Source of the DNA: Oligoflexia bacterium
GTDB taxonomy: Bacteria; Bdellovibrionota; UBA1018; CAIPTA01
Reading direction: 5' to 3'
Assembly: GCA_903867855.1 (NCBI GenBank)
Contig: CAIPTA010000122.1
Coordinates: 1 to 57,798, forward strand
DNA length: 57,798 nt
The position numbers were made by a program, and so were the translations under genes. Of this stretch, positions 1-10,164 are shown piece after piece. Below the pieces are notes generated by a model. The model was not told the origin of the DNA and did no database searches. It saw nothing but the letters and a program-made list of their open reading frames with translations. The stretch's first letter is position 1. Every line of letters starts with the position of its first letter.

Positions 1-18
1 GCATTACATCACCGCTAA

Positions 19-1029
19 CAAAGCGCTTCTGGCGGCACATGGCGCGGCTCTTGCGCGTCTCGCGGAGCTAAGCAAACTACAATTACAATCGCATCGGTGA
101 TTGCCGTTTTGGCGCTCTCTGCGAATACTGGCTTTGCCGATTTTCCACGCATGTGTGAAATATTGGCAAATGATAATTATTTACCTCATATTTTTGCCAC
201 TCGCGGACGCCGCCTCGTGTTCACCGCAGGAATTTTACTCATTGCCTTTCTTTCCGGTATATTGCTCATTGCCTTTGGTGGCATCACGGATCGCTTAATT
301 CCGCTTTTTGCTATTGGCGCCTTTCTCGCCTTCACGATGTCGCAAGCGGGGATGGTGGTGCATTGGTGGAAAGTAAAGGGGGCTCATACTCATCTCCCAA
401 TGCTAGTAAATTTGCTCGGGGCTATCGCCACAGGAGTTACTCTGCTCGTGGTGCTGGTTTCGAAGTTTACGGAGGGCGGCTGGATTACGTTTGCTGTAAT
501 GCCAGTGCTGATCTGGCTCTTCTATTGGGTGAGAAATCATTATGTGATGATGGCGCGAGAAATTTCTTGCCGAAAACCGCTCGAATATTCAGGAATGCGT
601 TCCCCAGTGGCCATTGTGCCGATCCGCGGATGGAGCATGCTCGCTCGCAAGGCCTTACGCTTTTCGATGAATCTAACTGGGGATGTTTATGCGGTATGCG
701 TGGAGTTGGAATCTAATGATTCTGGCATTGATGCCCATTGGAAAAAGTATGTGCTGGATCCAGTGAAGCCCGGAGAAATTCCTCCGCAACTCGTGAAAAT
801 CGCCTCGCCCTATCGAAAAATCTTTTCTAGTTTATTGGAATTCATCGATCAAATTTCGGATAAATACCCTGATCGACAAATCGTGGTGGTAGTGCCAGAT
901 CTAGTAGAGCACCGTTGGTACCACTATTTCCTTCATAACCAACGGGCGGTGCTTCTGAAGGCAGCAATACGACTGCGGAGTAATCCAAGAGTAATTGTGG
1001 TGGACGTGCCCTGGTATTTACAGTCCTAG
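19..1029 (+). CDS. KimA/YdaO-type potassium importer (APC superfamily), C-terminal part
   Basis: Open at the left edge, so only the C-terminal half is present. The visible part has the ALSANTGFADFP segment, an RGRRLVF loop, a FGGITDRLIPLFAIGAF helix and a SQAGM motif, then two more membrane segments and a soluble tail of about 150 residues ending in the RWYHYFLHNQ motif. That order and the tail match what I recall of Bacillus KimA (YdaO), a high-affinity K+/H+ symporter of the APC/KUP group, rather than ordinary amino-acid permeases. An in-frame TAA at 16-18 limits the frame, and the first codon able to start is GTG at 97, which falls inside a conserved helix and so is not a real start. The gene ends 20 bases before a K+/H+ antiporter gene and precedes kdp, which supports a role in K+ uptake. 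Confidence 0.72.
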   Translation, partial: QSASGGTWRGSCASRGAKQTTITIASVIAVLALSANTGFADFPRMCEILANDNYLPHIFATRGRRLVFTAGILLIAFLSGILLIAFGGITDRLIPLFAIGAFLAFTMSQAGMVVHWWKVKGAHTHLPMLVNLLGAIATGVTLLVVLVSKFTEGGWITFAVMPVLIWLFYWVRNHYVMMAREISCRKPLEYSGMRSPVAIVPIRGWSMLARKALRFSMNLTGDVYAVCVELESNDSGIDAHWKKYVLDPVKPGEIPPQLVKIASPYRKIFSSLLEFIDQISDKYPDRQIVVVVPDLVEHRWYHYFLHNQRAVLLKAAIRLRSNPRVIVVDVPWYLQS

Positions 1030-1049
1030 TTGCGTTAAGCTAGTTCGCG

Positions 1050-2513
1050 ATGGAACAAAACCTACTATTCATTTCTTCTCTACTGCTCTTAAGCGTTGGT
1101 GCCAGCAAACTTTCCAGTCGACTCGGTTTTCCAGCCTTGTTGGCATTTTTGGTACTAGGCGTTTCCGCTGCGGCTTTCGGCGCTAACTTCCATGATGTGG
1201 CGCTCACGCAGACGATCGCGGTGCTCGCCCTATGCTTCATCCTTTTTTCTGGAGGCATGGATACGGACATTAAGCTGATTCGTCCGATTTTTAAGAGTGG
1301 AATACTCTTAGCCAGCTTTGGAGTAGTGGTGGCAACCGCTCTCGTGGGCTATTTCGCGATTAATGTGCTGCATTTTGCAAAAATACCTGCCCTCCTACTA
1401 GGAGCTACTATTGCCTCTACAGATGTGGCTGCTGTTTTCACAGTGCTCCGATCTCGGCAAATTGGTCTGCAGCAAAATCTGCGATCCCTCCTGGAATTTG
1501 AGTCTGCTGTAAATGATCCAACCACCGTGATCTTGAGTGTTGGATTGCTAGAAATTTATATGCATCCATCGAGTGCTTCCTTGCTCTCGCTTTTTCCGCT
1601 CTTCGTGCAGCAAGTGGCTGTGGGGGTTTTGCTCGGTTGGCTAGGCGGACTCGCTGCGGTTTTCTATATCAATCGCTTGCGCTTAGAATTTGATGGGCTC
1701 TATCCGGTACTCAGTACTTCGATCGTGCTACTCATTTACGCTTTAACCCAGCGTCTCGGAGGCAGCGGATTTCTGGCAGTTTATGTGGCGGGAATTTGTC
1801 TGGGGAATAAAAATATTTTGCGAAAAAAAACATTAGTGCTTTTTCACGATGGCCTCGCCTGGCTCATGCAAGTAGCCATGTTTCTGGCGATGGGCTTGCT
1901 TATTTCTTTTACCGAGTTAAAGGCCGTAGCCCTCTCTGGGTTTCTCTTGTCGGCATTTTTAATCTTTGTGGCGCGTCCACTCAGTGTTCACCTCTGCCTT
2001 ATCCCGCTTCGATTCCGTTATCGCGAAGTGCTCTTCATTTCGTGGGCAGGCCTAAGGGGGGCTGTGCCGATTATTTTGGCTACCTATCCACTTTTGGCCG
2101 GGATTCCTGAAGCCAAGTTAATTTTCAACTTGGTTTTCTTTGTGGTGATTAGTTCAATTTTACTTCAAGGATCGAGTCTCGCCTTTGTTGCGCGCTTGCT
2201 GAAGGTGGATGCGCCTTTGCAGGCCAAACTACGTTTCCCGATTGAATATAATCCGAGTTCGAATCTAAAAAATGAACTTTCTGAACTCACGGTGCAGCCA
2301 GGATCTGCCATTGTAGACAAAACTCTTTTAGAGCTTGAGTTGCCGCAGAGCTCACTCGTTGTGCTGATTCGCAGAGAAGAAAAGGTATTCGTGCCAAGAG
2401 GCTCAACTCGTATTGAAGCCAAAGATGTGCTGCTGCTGATGGCGGATCAGGAGGCCCTAAAGCAGATTTCTTCTTTGTCTACATGCAGCTCAAGTGCTGG
2501 GACGCTTGAGTAG
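1050..2513 (+). CDS. K+/H+ antiporter, CPA1 family with C-terminal RCK_C domain (CvrA/NhaP2-like)
   Basis: A 487-residue inner-membrane protein. Residues 1 to about 380 form a run of roughly 12 hydrophobic helices, including the STDVAAVF and FESAVNDPT motifs that carry the conserved aspartates of CPA1 cation/proton antiporters and the GLRGAVPI motif near helix 11. Residues about 395-480 form an RCK_C (TrkA-C) domain, the ligand-binding module found in the K+/H+ antiporters CvrA/NhaP2. The likely role is K+ efflux in exchange for protons, gated by a small ligand or nucleotide. It follows the KimA-like gene by 20 bases and lies upstream of kdpF, so uptake and release genes sit together. Its last 24 bases overlap the convergent lipoprotein gene. 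Confidence 0.85.
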   Translation: MEQNLLFISSLLLLSVGASKLSSRLGFPALLAFLVLGVSAAAFGANFHDVALTQTIAVLALCFILFSGGMDTDIKLIRPIFKSGILLASFGVVVATALVGYFAINVLHFAKIPALLLGATIASTDVAAVFTVLRSRQIGLQQNLRSLLEFESAVNDPTTVILSVGLLEIYMHPSSASLLSLFPLFVQQVAVGVLLGWLGGLAAVFYINRLRLEFDGLYPVLSTSIVLLIYALTQRLGGSGFLAVYVAGICLGNKNILRKKTLVLFHDGLAWLMQVAMFLAMGLLISFTELKAVALSGFLLSAFLIFVARPLSVHLCLIPLRFRYREVLFISWAGLRGAVPIILATYPLLAGIPEAKLIFNLVFFVVISSILLQGSSLAFVARLLKVDAPLQAKLRFPIEYNPSSNLKNELSELTVQPGSAIVDKTLLELELPQSSLVVLIRREEKVFVPRGSTRIEAKDVLLLMADQEALKQISSLSTCSSSAGTLE

Positions 2514-2861
2514 AATATCCATATCCTTCGTTTCAATTTTTTCTCTTCCTTTGGAAATGGACGAAACAAACTTTATCTTCACGCGTAATACTCTTTGTTC
2601 TGAGCCGGCTAAAAGCTCATTGAGCTCTGATTCACCGAGGGGGATTGTCCAGTCGCCTTGTGCATTCCGGCTAAGTGTGAGGCGTCGCTCTGGATCGAGT
2701 ATATGCAACTCTACCTTTGTTGCGCTTGGAACTATCCCGTGATCGATCGTAATATTTGGATGCCATCTTGGCTGCTCGGTTTCCGCTTTAATTTGCGGAG
2801 CTGCATGACTGCAAGCAAGCACCCAAAGCGCTATGAACGGATAAATTACTAGTGATCGCAT
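2490..2861 (-). CDS. small predicted lipoprotein of unknown function
   Basis: A 123-residue protein with a hydrophobic N-terminal segment ending in VLAC (Cys at about residue 17), a plausible though not ideal lipobox. The start is ATG at 2861. The upstream minus strand carries a purine-rich AGGGGG stretch at about the right distance to serve as ribosome binding site. The mature part is polar with no motif I recognise. The predicted strand pattern (VELHILDP, WTIPL, LRVKIKF) suggests a small beta-sandwich. The 3' end overlaps the antiporter gene by 24 bases on the other strand. It could also be a plain periplasmic protein if the lipobox is not used. Confidence 0.6.
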   Translation of the reverse strand: MRSLVIYPFIALWVLACSHAAPQIKAETEQPRWHPNITIDHGIVPSATKVELHILDPERRLTLSRNAQGDWTIPLGESELNELLAGSEQRVLRVKIKFVSSISKGREKIETKDMDILLKRPST

Positions 2862-3079
2862 CGTCGCCCCCTGTATTTCATATAATCTATCAGGGCATCC
2901 ATAAGGATTTCGTAAATTGCATTTTCTTATGCGCTATGAGCCGAAAGGGCGAAACTATAGCAGGCGGTTGATATTTTCTCCAATAATTACAAGTAGCTAT
3001 GTGCGAGGGGAGCCGTATTTATGATTTCTTTATTTTAAATATCTCATACTGAAGCTTAACGAAATCTTTGGGGGTATGT
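2862..3079 (+). promoter_or_regulatory. intergenic leader between lipoprotein gene and kdp operon
   Basis: A 218-base AT-rich region between two divergent genes, so it should hold the promoters of both the kdp operon (plus) and the lipoprotein (minus). A TTGATA box lies at 2968-2973, but I could not place a convincing -10 box at standard spacing. A TATAAT hexamer at 2881-2886 has no good -35 partner. KdpE probably binds here because it regulates kdp in known systems. No specific operator is claimed. Confidence 0.35.
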
Positions 3080-3163
3080 ATGGATTTTATCTTTGCCGGA
3101 ATTCTTTCGGTTCTGCTCTTGGGCTATTTGGCCTACGCAATGTTTCACCCCGATAAATTTTAG
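3080..3163 (+). CDS. kdpF: KdpF, small subunit of the Kdp K+-transporting ATPase
   Basis: A 27-residue ORF starting at ATG 3080 and ending in TAG at 3161-3163, 11 bases before kdpA. The peptide begins MDFIFAG, forms one hydrophobic helix (ILSVLLLGYLAYAMF) and ends HPDKF. This matches KdpF in size, in its single transmembrane helix, and in the short polar tail with the P-x-K/R-F pattern. KdpF stabilises the KdpABC complex in the inner membrane. A GGGGG run just upstream (about 3070-3074) could serve as ribosome binding site. A second ATG at 3076 is out of frame. Confidence 0.88.
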   Translation: MDFIFAGILSVLLLGYLAYAMFHPDKF

Positions 3164-3174
3164 GCGGTATTTTT

Positions 3175-4863
3175 ATGAATCGTTTTGATGTTCTACAGGT
3201 ATTTCTTTCTCTAGCTGTATTGTTGGTCTGCGCACCCCCCTTAGGCACTTTCATGTATAAGGTTTATGTGGGCGAGCGACATCTATTTTCTTGGCTTCGC
3301 CCCTTAGAGCTAGTGTGCGAAAAATTTCTCGGGCGCATCGCGCAGGACGAAATGAACTGGAAAGAGTATTCCCTCGCCGTTCTATTTTTTAACGCTATTG
3401 GTATTCTCTTTGTTTTTCTCCTGCAGCTTTTGCAAGCAAAGTTGCCACTCAATCCGCAAGGTTTCGCTGCGCCGACTTGGGATCTCTCCTTGAATACTGC
3501 CGTGAGCTTTGTGACGAATACAAACTGGCAGGCCTATTCTGGAGAGAATACGTTGGGATATTTAGTGCAAATGCTGGCCCTTGCTGTGCAGAATTTTTTG
3601 AGTGCAGCAGTGGGAATGAGCGTTGCCATCGCCTTGGCTCGCGGTATTGCCAGGAAGAACTCCCAAACAATCGGGAACTTTTGGCAAGATACTGTGCGCG
3701 GCACTTTATATATTCTCCTGCCACTTTCCATTCTTCTGGCAGTCGTTTTAGCGGGCACAGGAGTAGTGCAGAATTTCTCCAGCTATCCTACTGCTCAAAC
3801 TTTAGAAAGTGCGCAGCAAGTGATTCCTATGGGTCCAGCGGCTTCTCAGATTGCGATCAAACAGCTAGGCACAAATGGTGGTGGATTTTTCAATGCGAAC
3901 AGCGCTCATCCTTTTGAGAATCCGTCGCCATTCAGCAACTGGCTAGAACTGATTTCCATTCTCCTGCTTCCCGCGGGGATTGTGTTCACGTTTGGCGAAA
4001 TGGTAAAGAGTCGCCGTCAGGGGTGGACAATCTTCCTCACTATGTTTGCACTGCTCGCGGCAGGCTTAAGTATTTCGCTCTGGGCGGAGTACTCATTCAA
4101 TCCTGCGATCGGCTCGGCCGCGATGATGGAGGGTAAGGAATTACGCTTTGGCATAACGAATAGTGTGCTGTGGTCTACCTTCACGTCTGCTGCCTCCAAC
4201 GGATCGGTGAATGCAATGCATTCCTCGCTCTCGCCCATTGCCGGTGGAATCGCTCTCTTTAATATTATGCTTGGAGAAATAATTTTCGGGGGTCTAGGTT
4301 CTGGTCTTTATGGAATGATTCTCTTTGTAATCATGACGGTATTTCTCGCCGGACTCATGGTGGGGCGCACTCCGGAGTATTTAGGGAAAAAAATTGAAGC
4401 ACGCGAAATCCAGATGGTGATCCTTGCGATCTTGCTCCCGAGTGCTGCCATCTTGATTGGAGCAGGGGCTGCAGCAGTTTTGCCGGCAGGCTTAAGCAGC
4501 TTATCCAGCAAGGGTCCGCACGGACTCAGCGAAATTCTCTACGCCTATGTTTCCGCAGGGGGAAATAATGGATCTGCATTTGCGGGTCTGAACGCGAATA
4601 CCGTTTACTACAATGTGACATTGGCCGTCGTGATGTTGCTCGGTAGATTCGGTGTAATCTTCCCTGTTTTGGCTATTGCTGGAAACCTAGCGGCGAAAAA
4701 GTATTCGCCTCCTTCCATTGGTACCTTCACTACCGATAATGCCCTCTTCGTGGTGCTACTCATCGGGGTGATCATCATTGTGGGTGGTCTCACGTTCTTC
4801 CCAGCGCTTACCCTCGGTCCCATCGTAGAGCATTTCCTAATGCTCTCTGGAAAAGTATTTTAG
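3175..4863 (+). CDS. kdpA: KdpA, potassium-binding channel-like subunit of Kdp ATPase
   Basis: A 562-residue polytopic membrane protein, close to the usual ~557. The four selectivity-filter loops of the SKT superfamily are visible: TNTNWQAYSGE, GTNGGGFFN, TSAASNGSVNAM and SAGGNNGSAFAG. These form the K+ filter, and K+ is then moved through a tunnel to KdpB. It sits between kdpF (11 bases upstream) and kdpB (9 bases downstream), with a GGCGG ribosome-binding site before its ATG. Length, motifs and order all agree with a functional KdpA. Confidence 0.97.
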   Translation: MNRFDVLQVFLSLAVLLVCAPPLGTFMYKVYVGERHLFSWLRPLELVCEKFLGRIAQDEMNWKEYSLAVLFFNAIGILFVFLLQLLQAKLPLNPQGFAAPTWDLSLNTAVSFVTNTNWQAYSGENTLGYLVQMLALAVQNFLSAAVGMSVAIALARGIARKNSQTIGNFWQDTVRGTLYILLPLSILLAVVLAGTGVVQNFSSYPTAQTLESAQQVIPMGPAASQIAIKQLGTNGGGFFNANSAHPFENPSPFSNWLELISILLLPAGIVFTFGEMVKSRRQGWTIFLTMFALLAAGLSISLWAEYSFNPAIGSAAMMEGKELRFGITNSVLWSTFTSAASNGSVNAMHSSLSPIAGGIALFNIMLGEIIFGGLGSGLYGMILFVIMTVFLAGLMVGRTPEYLGKKIEAREIQMVILAILLPSAAILIGAGAAAVLPAGLSSLSSKGPHGLSEILYAYVSAGGNNGSAFAGLNANTVYYNVTLAVVMLLGRFGVIFPVLAIAGNLAAKKYSPPSIGTFTTDNALFVVLLIGVIIIVGGLTFFPALTLGPIVEHFLMLSGKVF

Positions 4864-4872
4864 GAGTATTGT

Positions 4873-6936
4873 ATGAATCAATCTTTATTCGATCGAAAAA
4901 TTTTGCAAAGAGCGAGCGTGGATGCTTGTGTGAAGCTTGACCCACGCACGCTAATTAAAAATCCTGTGATGTTCATCACTATGGTGGGTGCTTTGCTCAC
5001 CACATTTTATCTCTTCACAGGGCATGCCACCGGATTCAATATCCAGATTGCGATTTGGCTTTGGTTCACGGTGCTGTTTGCTAATTTCTCCGAAGCCATT
5101 GCGGAAGGCCGCGGCAAGGCGCAGGCGGATAGCCTGCGTCGCACTCGCACGCAATCGATGGCGAGATTTATTGTGAATGGAGTAGAGTCACGAAAAAATT
5201 CGAGCGATCTGAGAAAAGGCGATGTAGTGGTGTGTGAAACGGGCGATACCATTCCCGGCGATGGGGAAGTGATCGAAGGTGTGGCTACCGTAGATGAAGC
5301 GGCCATTACGGGGGAATCTGCTCCTGTGGTTCGTGAAAGTGGCGGCGACCGCAGCGCTGTTACTGGCGGCACGAAAGTAATCAGTGATCGAATCCTGATC
5401 CGCATCACGAATGATCCAGGAAATAGTTTCTTGGATCGCATGATTCACTTAGTGGAAGGGGCCAAGCGCCAAAAAACACCGAATGAAATCGCGCTCAGCA
5501 TCTTACTCGCTGGACTCACAATAATCTTCTTATTGGCGGTAGCCACGCTGAAGTTTTTTGCGGATTACTCGGGCCATGCAGCCGGGCAAGATCTTTCTGA
5601 TATCGTAACGGTGCCTGTGCTTATTTCGCTCCTTGTTTGTTTGATCCCCACTACCATCGGTGGCTTGTTAAGCGCGATTGGGATTAGTGGCATGGATCGG
5701 CTCATCCAAAAGAATGTGATCGCTACCAGCGGTCGCGCCGTGGAAGCAGCCGGGGATATCGACGTGCTCCTCCTCGATAAAACGGGCACCATCACTCTCG
5801 GAAATCGTATGGCGACGGAATTTATTCCTGCGCCTGGTGTTTCTGAAAAAGAGTTGGCTGAAAAAGCGCAGCTCTCTTCTATGAGCGATGAAACCCCAGA
5901 GGGGCGTTCCATCGTGGTGCTTGCAAAAGATAAATTTCAACTCCGCGGGGAAGCGGCGGATGTGAAAGACATGAGTTTTATTCCCTTCACTGCGCAAACC
6001 AGAATGAGCGGTGTAGATCTTCGTGTAGGAAATGCCTCTGTTCAGATCAGAAAAGGCGCCTTTGATTCCGTGGATAAATGGGTGCAAACACTCGGCGGTA
6101 ATAGTAGCCCTGAAGTGAGATCTGCCGTGGATCGCGTGGCAAAAGCAGGAGGAACTCCTCTTGTGGTTTCTCAAGATGCAAAGATCCTCGGCGTGATCTA
6201 TTTGAAGGATATCGTAAAGGGTGGGATTCGGGAGCGCTTCGCCGAGCTTCGTAAAATGGGAATTAAAACGGTGATGATCACCGGAGATAATCCCCTCACC
6301 GCGGCAGCGATTGCAGCGGAAGCGGGTGTGGATGATTTCATGGCGGAATCTACGCCTGAGATGAAGCTGCAGCGAATTCGCGATGAGCAAGCTGGCGGGC
6401 ATCTCGTGGCCATGACCGGAGACGGTACGAATGATGCTCCTGCGCTGGCGCAAGCCGATGTGGGAGTTGCCATGAATACAGGCACGCAAGCGGCGCGGGA
6501 AGCTGGGAATATGGTGGATCTTGACTCTAATCCTACCAAGCTTATCGAAATCGTAGAAACTGGAAAGCAACTCTTGATGACTCGTGGCGCTCTCACTACT
6601 TTCAGTGTGGCCAACGACGTAGCGAAATACTTTGCGATCCTGCCTGCGCTCTTTGCGACTCTCTATGCGACGAGTGGAGGCAATGGTCCGCTAGCTACGC
6701 TAAACGTGATGGGTCTCGCTTCTCCTCATAGCGCGATCTTGAGCGCAGTGATATTCAATGCCCTCGTGATCGTGGCGCTGATTCCGCTGGCCTTGAAAGG
6801 AATTGCGTATCGCTCTTTGGGAGCAGCAGCTCTGCTTCGAAGAAATTTGGTGATCTACGGCTTAGGTGGTCTCGTGGCTCCTTTCATTGGAATTAAACTC
6901 ATCGATATGCTCTTGAAAATGGGAGGTTTAGTATGA
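4873..6936 (+). CDS. kdpB: KdpB, P-type ATPase catalytic subunit of Kdp
   Basis: A 687-residue P-type ATPase. The TGES actuator motif is at residues 146-149, where the serine corresponds to the inhibitory phosphorylation site known in E. coli KdpB. The DKTGT phosphorylation motif has Asp302. The nucleotide-domain and hinge motifs [10 protein letters not shown] and [11 protein letters not shown] follow, with three C-terminal membrane helices. ATP hydrolysis here drives K+ import together with KdpA, KdpC and KdpF. The ATG is preceded by TAGGAGT. Its TGA overlaps the kdpC ATG by four bases, which suggests translational coupling. Confidence 0.98.
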   Translation: MNQSLFDRKILQRASVDACVKLDPRTLIKNPVMFITMVGALLTTFYLFTGHATGFNIQIAIWLWFTVLFANFSEAIAEGRGKAQADSLRRTRTQSMARFIVNGVESRKNSSDLRKGDVVVCETGDTIPGDGEVIEGVATVDEAAITGESAPVVRESGGDRSAVTGGTKVISDRILIRITNDPGNSFLDRMIHLVEGAKRQKTPNEIALSILLAGLTIIFLLAVATLKFFADYSGHAAGQDLSDIVTVPVLISLLVCLIPTTIGGLLSAIGISGMDRLIQKNVIATSGRAVEAAGDIDVLLLDKTGTITLGNRMATEFIPAPGVSEKELAEKAQLSSMSDETPEGRSIVVLAKDKFQLRGEAADVKDMSFIPFTAQTRMSGVDLRVGNASVQIRKGAFDSVDKWVQTLGGNSSPEVRSAVDRVAKAGGTPLVVSQDAKILGVIYLKDIVKGGIRERFAELRKMGIKTVMITGDNPLTAAAIAAEAGVDDFMAESTPEMKLQRIRDEQAGGHLVAMTGDGTNDAPALAQADVGVAMNTGTQAAREAGNMVDLDSNPTKLIEIVETGKQLLMTRGALTTFSVANDVAKYFAILPALFATLYATSGGNGPLATLNVMGLASPHSAILSAVIFNALVIVALIPLALKGIAYRSLGAAALLRRNLVIYGLGGLVAPFIGIKLIDMLLKMGGLV

Positions 6937-7472
6937 AGCAACTCATGCCAGCCATAAAACTCTTCGCTCTACTCACGGTGCTTACGGGAATTCTATATCC
7001 GCTCTTCATTACTCTGATCGCGCAGAAAGTGTTTCCAGAGCAGGCAAATGGATCCCTTCTGTATAAAGATGGGAAATTGGTGGGTTCCGCCTTAGTTGCG
7101 CAAAAGTTCCAAACGCCGCAGTACTTTTGGGCGCGTCCCTCTGCGGTGGACTATAATCCCATGCCTTCTGGGGGGTCGAATGCAGGCCCAACCAGCGCAG
7201 ACTTGAAAGCTAAAGTATTGGAGCGTCAAAAACTGGGCCTCACCGACGAAATGCTATTTGCCTCCGCCAGTGGACTAGATCCGCATATTTCTCCCGCTGC
7301 TGCCAAGAGTCAGGTAGAAAGAATTGTGCTTGCCCGTAAACTCGGCGAAACTGGGAAGGGTAAATTGATGCAGCTTATTGAGCAAAACACAGAGCAACGC
7401 CAGTTTGGTTTTCTCGGCGAAGTACGAGTGAATGTATTACGCTTGAATTTAGCGCTCGACCAAGGAGTTTAG
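6933..7472 (+). CDS. kdpC: KdpC, accessory subunit of Kdp ATPase
   Basis: A 179-residue protein with one N-terminal membrane helix ([22 protein letters not shown]) followed by a periplasmic domain. Family hallmarks are visible: [43 protein letters not shown] and a C-terminal [11 protein letters not shown]. KdpC stabilises the complex and raises its apparent affinity for nucleotide and K+. The start overlaps kdpB by four bases (ATGA), and kdpD follows after four bases. The length is slightly below the typical ~190 residues, and no part of the domain seems to be missing. Confidence 0.96.
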   Translation: MKQLMPAIKLFALLTVLTGILYPLFITLIAQKVFPEQANGSLLYKDGKLVGSALVAQKFQTPQYFWARPSAVDYNPMPSGGSNAGPTSADLKAKVLERQKLGLTDEMLFASASGLDPHISPAAAKSQVERIVLARKLGETGKGKLMQLIEQNTEQRQFGFLGEVRVNVLRLNLALDQGV

Positions 7473-7476
7473 TTTC

Positions 7477-10164
7477 ATGCCTGATGAGAGGCGGCCAGAT
7501 CCGGATCAAATCCTCCAGGGGATAAAAAAACTGGAGGAGAAGCGCCTGCGTGGACGCCTCAAAGTTTTTTTCGGGATGTGCCCCGGAGTAGGCAAAACTT
7601 TTTCCATGCTCGAGGCGGCGAAAGAGCAACAGAATTCTGGGGTGAAAGTGGTAGTGGGTCTGGTGGAGACCCATGATCGCCCCGAAACGAAACGAATTCT
7701 CCAGGGTCTCACAGTACTTCCCCGAAAAAAAATCGAGTATCGCGGCACTGTAACGGAGGAGATGGATCTCGATCTCTTGTTGCAGCAAAAGCCGGAACTC
7801 GTGGTAGTGGATGAATTAGCGCATACGAATGCTCCAGGCCTCCGCCATCCGAAACGATATCAAGATGTGGAAGAGCTACTCAATGCGGGCATCAATGTGT
7901 ATAGCACCTTGAATGTGCAGCATATCGAGAGCCGTGCAGATTTGGTGTATCAAATCACGAGTGTGCCTGTGCGGGAAACAGTGCCTGATTCCTTTTTGCA
8001 ATTAGCCGATCAGATCGAGCTCATCGACCTCACGCCGGATGATCTATTGAAGCGGATGAGCCAGGGCAATGTATACATGGGCGAACGCGCCGAGCGCGCC
8101 GCGAAAGGATTTTTTAAGGAAGAAAATTTGAGTGCGCTCCGCGAGCTGGCGCTTCGCTTTACGGCGGAGAAGGTGGATGATCAACTCCGCGAGCAAATGA
8201 CTGCCAAGCGAATTCTTGGGCCTTGGAATACCAACGAGCGTTTGATGGTGGCCATTAGTCAGAGCCCTTATTCTGCAAGACTCATTCGCAGTACCCGCCG
8301 TATGGCTTTCAACCTAGAAGCACCTTGGATTGCCTTGTACGTAGACACCGGTCAAACACTTTCTACAGAAGATCACGAGATGCTCGTAAAAAATATGGCG
8401 CTAGCCAAAGAGCTAGGGGCAGAACTGATCACCACTCGTGATAGCCATGTTTCTGATGCCTTGAAACGCATTGCCTCGGAAAAAAACGTAACCCAACTCG
8501 TGATGGGGCGCCCTGATCGACGCATGTTTCGCGACGCTCTCTCCCGTGGAACCATCCTTGATCAACTGGTTCGCGAAACGAGTGAAATTGATATTCACAT
8601 TATTCGCCAGGAGCGCAAGCCCGTCTATCGTGGCTTTCACCTGCGATTGCCAGAATTCTCCTCTAATATCTCTAGCTATTTAAATACGCTCTGGTTCCTA
8701 CTCTTTATATCCATGGCAAACTTCCAGGTTCTACCCTTCATTGGTTATAAGTCAGTGGGCTTTGTGTACCTCATGGCGGTGCTCATCGTTTCCAATTTCA
8801 CCAGTCTTGGGCCCATTCTTTTTGCAGCATTCTTTAGTACATTAGCTTGGGATTATTTGTTCATTCCTCCGCAATTCACATTTTATATCCGCTCCGGTGA
8901 AGACATCATGATGTGTGTCACCTTTTTTGCCGTTGCGATTGTGGCGGGTCTGCTTGCTAGAAGAATACGTCGGCAAGAATCAGATCTCATCCAGCGCGAA
9001 CAGCGTGCCAATATTCTCTATGATTTTGGTCGCGAGCTAAATGAAGCCAAGGGCGCGAGATCCATCGCCATGAAGGCGGGAAAAATTGTGGAGAGAATAT
9101 TTTCCTCTTCTGTTGCGATCCTGCTCACAAATGAGCAGGGAGAGCTCATCAAGGAACCATTGAATTACTGCGATAAAGTTTTCTCCGATAAAGATCTGGC
9201 CGTGGCCGATTGGTCGTTTAAGAATCGAAAGAAAGCGGGCTGGCGCACAGAAACGCTGTTCTCCTCTCGATGTCTTTGTTTGCCTCTTATGGGCTTAGTG
9301 GAGCCCATCGGTGTGCTCGTGCTCTTTCCCGTGGAGAATAAATCATTGAGCCTAGATCAGGAAAATCTTTTGGATACGATTGCGAGTCATCTCGCGATTG
9401 CTTTGGAGCGCGAGGGCTTGCAAGGCCGCGCTCGGGATGCAGAGATCTTAAAAAAATCGGAAAAATTACACCAGGCTTTACTGAACTCAGTTTCTCACGA
9501 GCTGCGTACTCCGCTCACGGCGATCGTGGGCGCTTCCACAGCGCTATCCGATGCTGCCACCGTGGCTGACCCTGCAAAAAAATCTGCCTTGGTAGATGAT
9601 CTCATGCTTTCTACGATGCGCTTAAATCGTATTGTGGAAAATTTGCTAGATATGTCTCGCATCAATAGCGGAGCTCTCAGTTTAAAAAAGGATATTTTTG
9701 AATTAAATGATTTTTTGCGAAGTGTTTTGCAAACGGTAACGAAGCTTGCCAGCCAACACAAGATTCATTTCCAGGCGGGTGAGGATGCAATCATTTTCGG
9801 AGATGATCGTTTACTCGAGCACGCCGTATTTAATTTATTGAGTAATGCGATTCAATATTCTCCGATCGGGAGCGAGATCAAAGTAGAACTTGAATCGAAT
9901 GCGGAGCAGGTCTTCATTCATGTGCAAGATGAAGGGCCAGGCATACCTATTGAAGCGCAAGAAAAGATTTTTGATCGTTTCTATCGTATTCCAGGCACTC
10001 CCGCTGGTGGAACGGGTCTTGGCTTATCCATCGTAAAAGCAATTGTAGAGGCGAGCGGTGGCAGGGTGATGATAAAAAATCGCAACGATCGTGGCGGGAG
10101 TGTTTTTACGATTCAACTTCCTCGGCACAAACTTCCTGCTGACTTTGGCGAGCGTTCCGAATGA
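7477..10164 (+). CDS. kdpD: KdpD, osmosensitive K+ sensor histidine kinase
   Basis: An 895-residue sensor kinase with the full KdpD layout. Residues 1-230 form the KdpD domain with the Walker A motif GMCPGVGKT and the DELAHTNAPG motif. A universal-stress-protein-like domain follows (about 245-370). Four membrane helices (about 395-500, DUF4118) come next, then a GAF-like domain (about 520-650), a HisKA domain with the phospho-acceptor His674 in SVSHELRTPL, and an HATPase domain with GTGLGLSIVKAI. It senses low K+ or osmotic stress and phosphorylates KdpE. A GGAG box precedes the ATG. The last four bases overlap kdpE. Confidence 0.97.
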   Translation: MPDERRPDPDQILQGIKKLEEKRLRGRLKVFFGMCPGVGKTFSMLEAAKEQQNSGVKVVVGLVETHDRPETKRILQGLTVLPRKKIEYRGTVTEEMDLDLLLQQKPELVVVDELAHTNAPGLRHPKRYQDVEELLNAGINVYSTLNVQHIESRADLVYQITSVPVRETVPDSFLQLADQIELIDLTPDDLLKRMSQGNVYMGERAERAAKGFFKEENLSALRELALRFTAEKVDDQLREQMTAKRILGPWNTNERLMVAISQSPYSARLIRSTRRMAFNLEAPWIALYVDTGQTLSTEDHEMLVKNMALAKELGAELITTRDSHVSDALKRIASEKNVTQLVMGRPDRRMFRDALSRGTILDQLVRETSEIDIHIIRQERKPVYRGFHLRLPEFSSNISSYLNTLWFLLFISMANFQVLPFIGYKSVGFVYLMAVLIVSNFTSLGPILFAAFFSTLAWDYLFIPPQFTFYIRSGEDIMMCVTFFAVAIVAGLLARRIRRQESDLIQREQRANILYDFGRELNEAKGARSIAMKAGKIVERIFSSSVAILLTNEQGELIKEPLNYCDKVFSDKDLAVADWSFKNRKKAGWRTETLFSSRCLCLPLMGLVEPIGVLVLFPVENKSLSLDQENLLDTIASHLAIALEREGLQGRARDAEILKKSEKLHQALLNSVSHELRTPLTAIVGASTALSDAATVADPAKKSALVDDLMLSTMRLNRIVENLLDMSRINSGALSLKKDIFELNDFLRSVLQTVTKLASQHKIHFQAGEDAIIFGDDRLLEHAVFNLLSNAIQYSPIGSEIKVELESNAEQVFIHVQDEGPGIPIEAQEKIFDRFYRIPGTPAGGTGLGLSIVKAIVEASGGRVMIKNRNDRGGSVFTIQLPRHKLPADFGERSE

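Noticed and set aside
232..282. 12-base direct repeat CTCATTGCCTTT at 238 and 265 in the KimA-like gene
   Set aside because: The encoded GILLIAF-type helix has the length expected for the family, so no duplication is inferred.
2862..3079. TATAAT at 2881-2886 as a kdp promoter
   Set aside because: No -35 box at suitable spacing, and it lies nearly 200 bases from kdpF.
5668..6570. Long 300-codon minus-strand frame inside kdpB
   Set aside because: It lies entirely antisense to a strongly conserved gene, its product is His/Arg/Cys-rich without a domain, and it is explained by codon bias.
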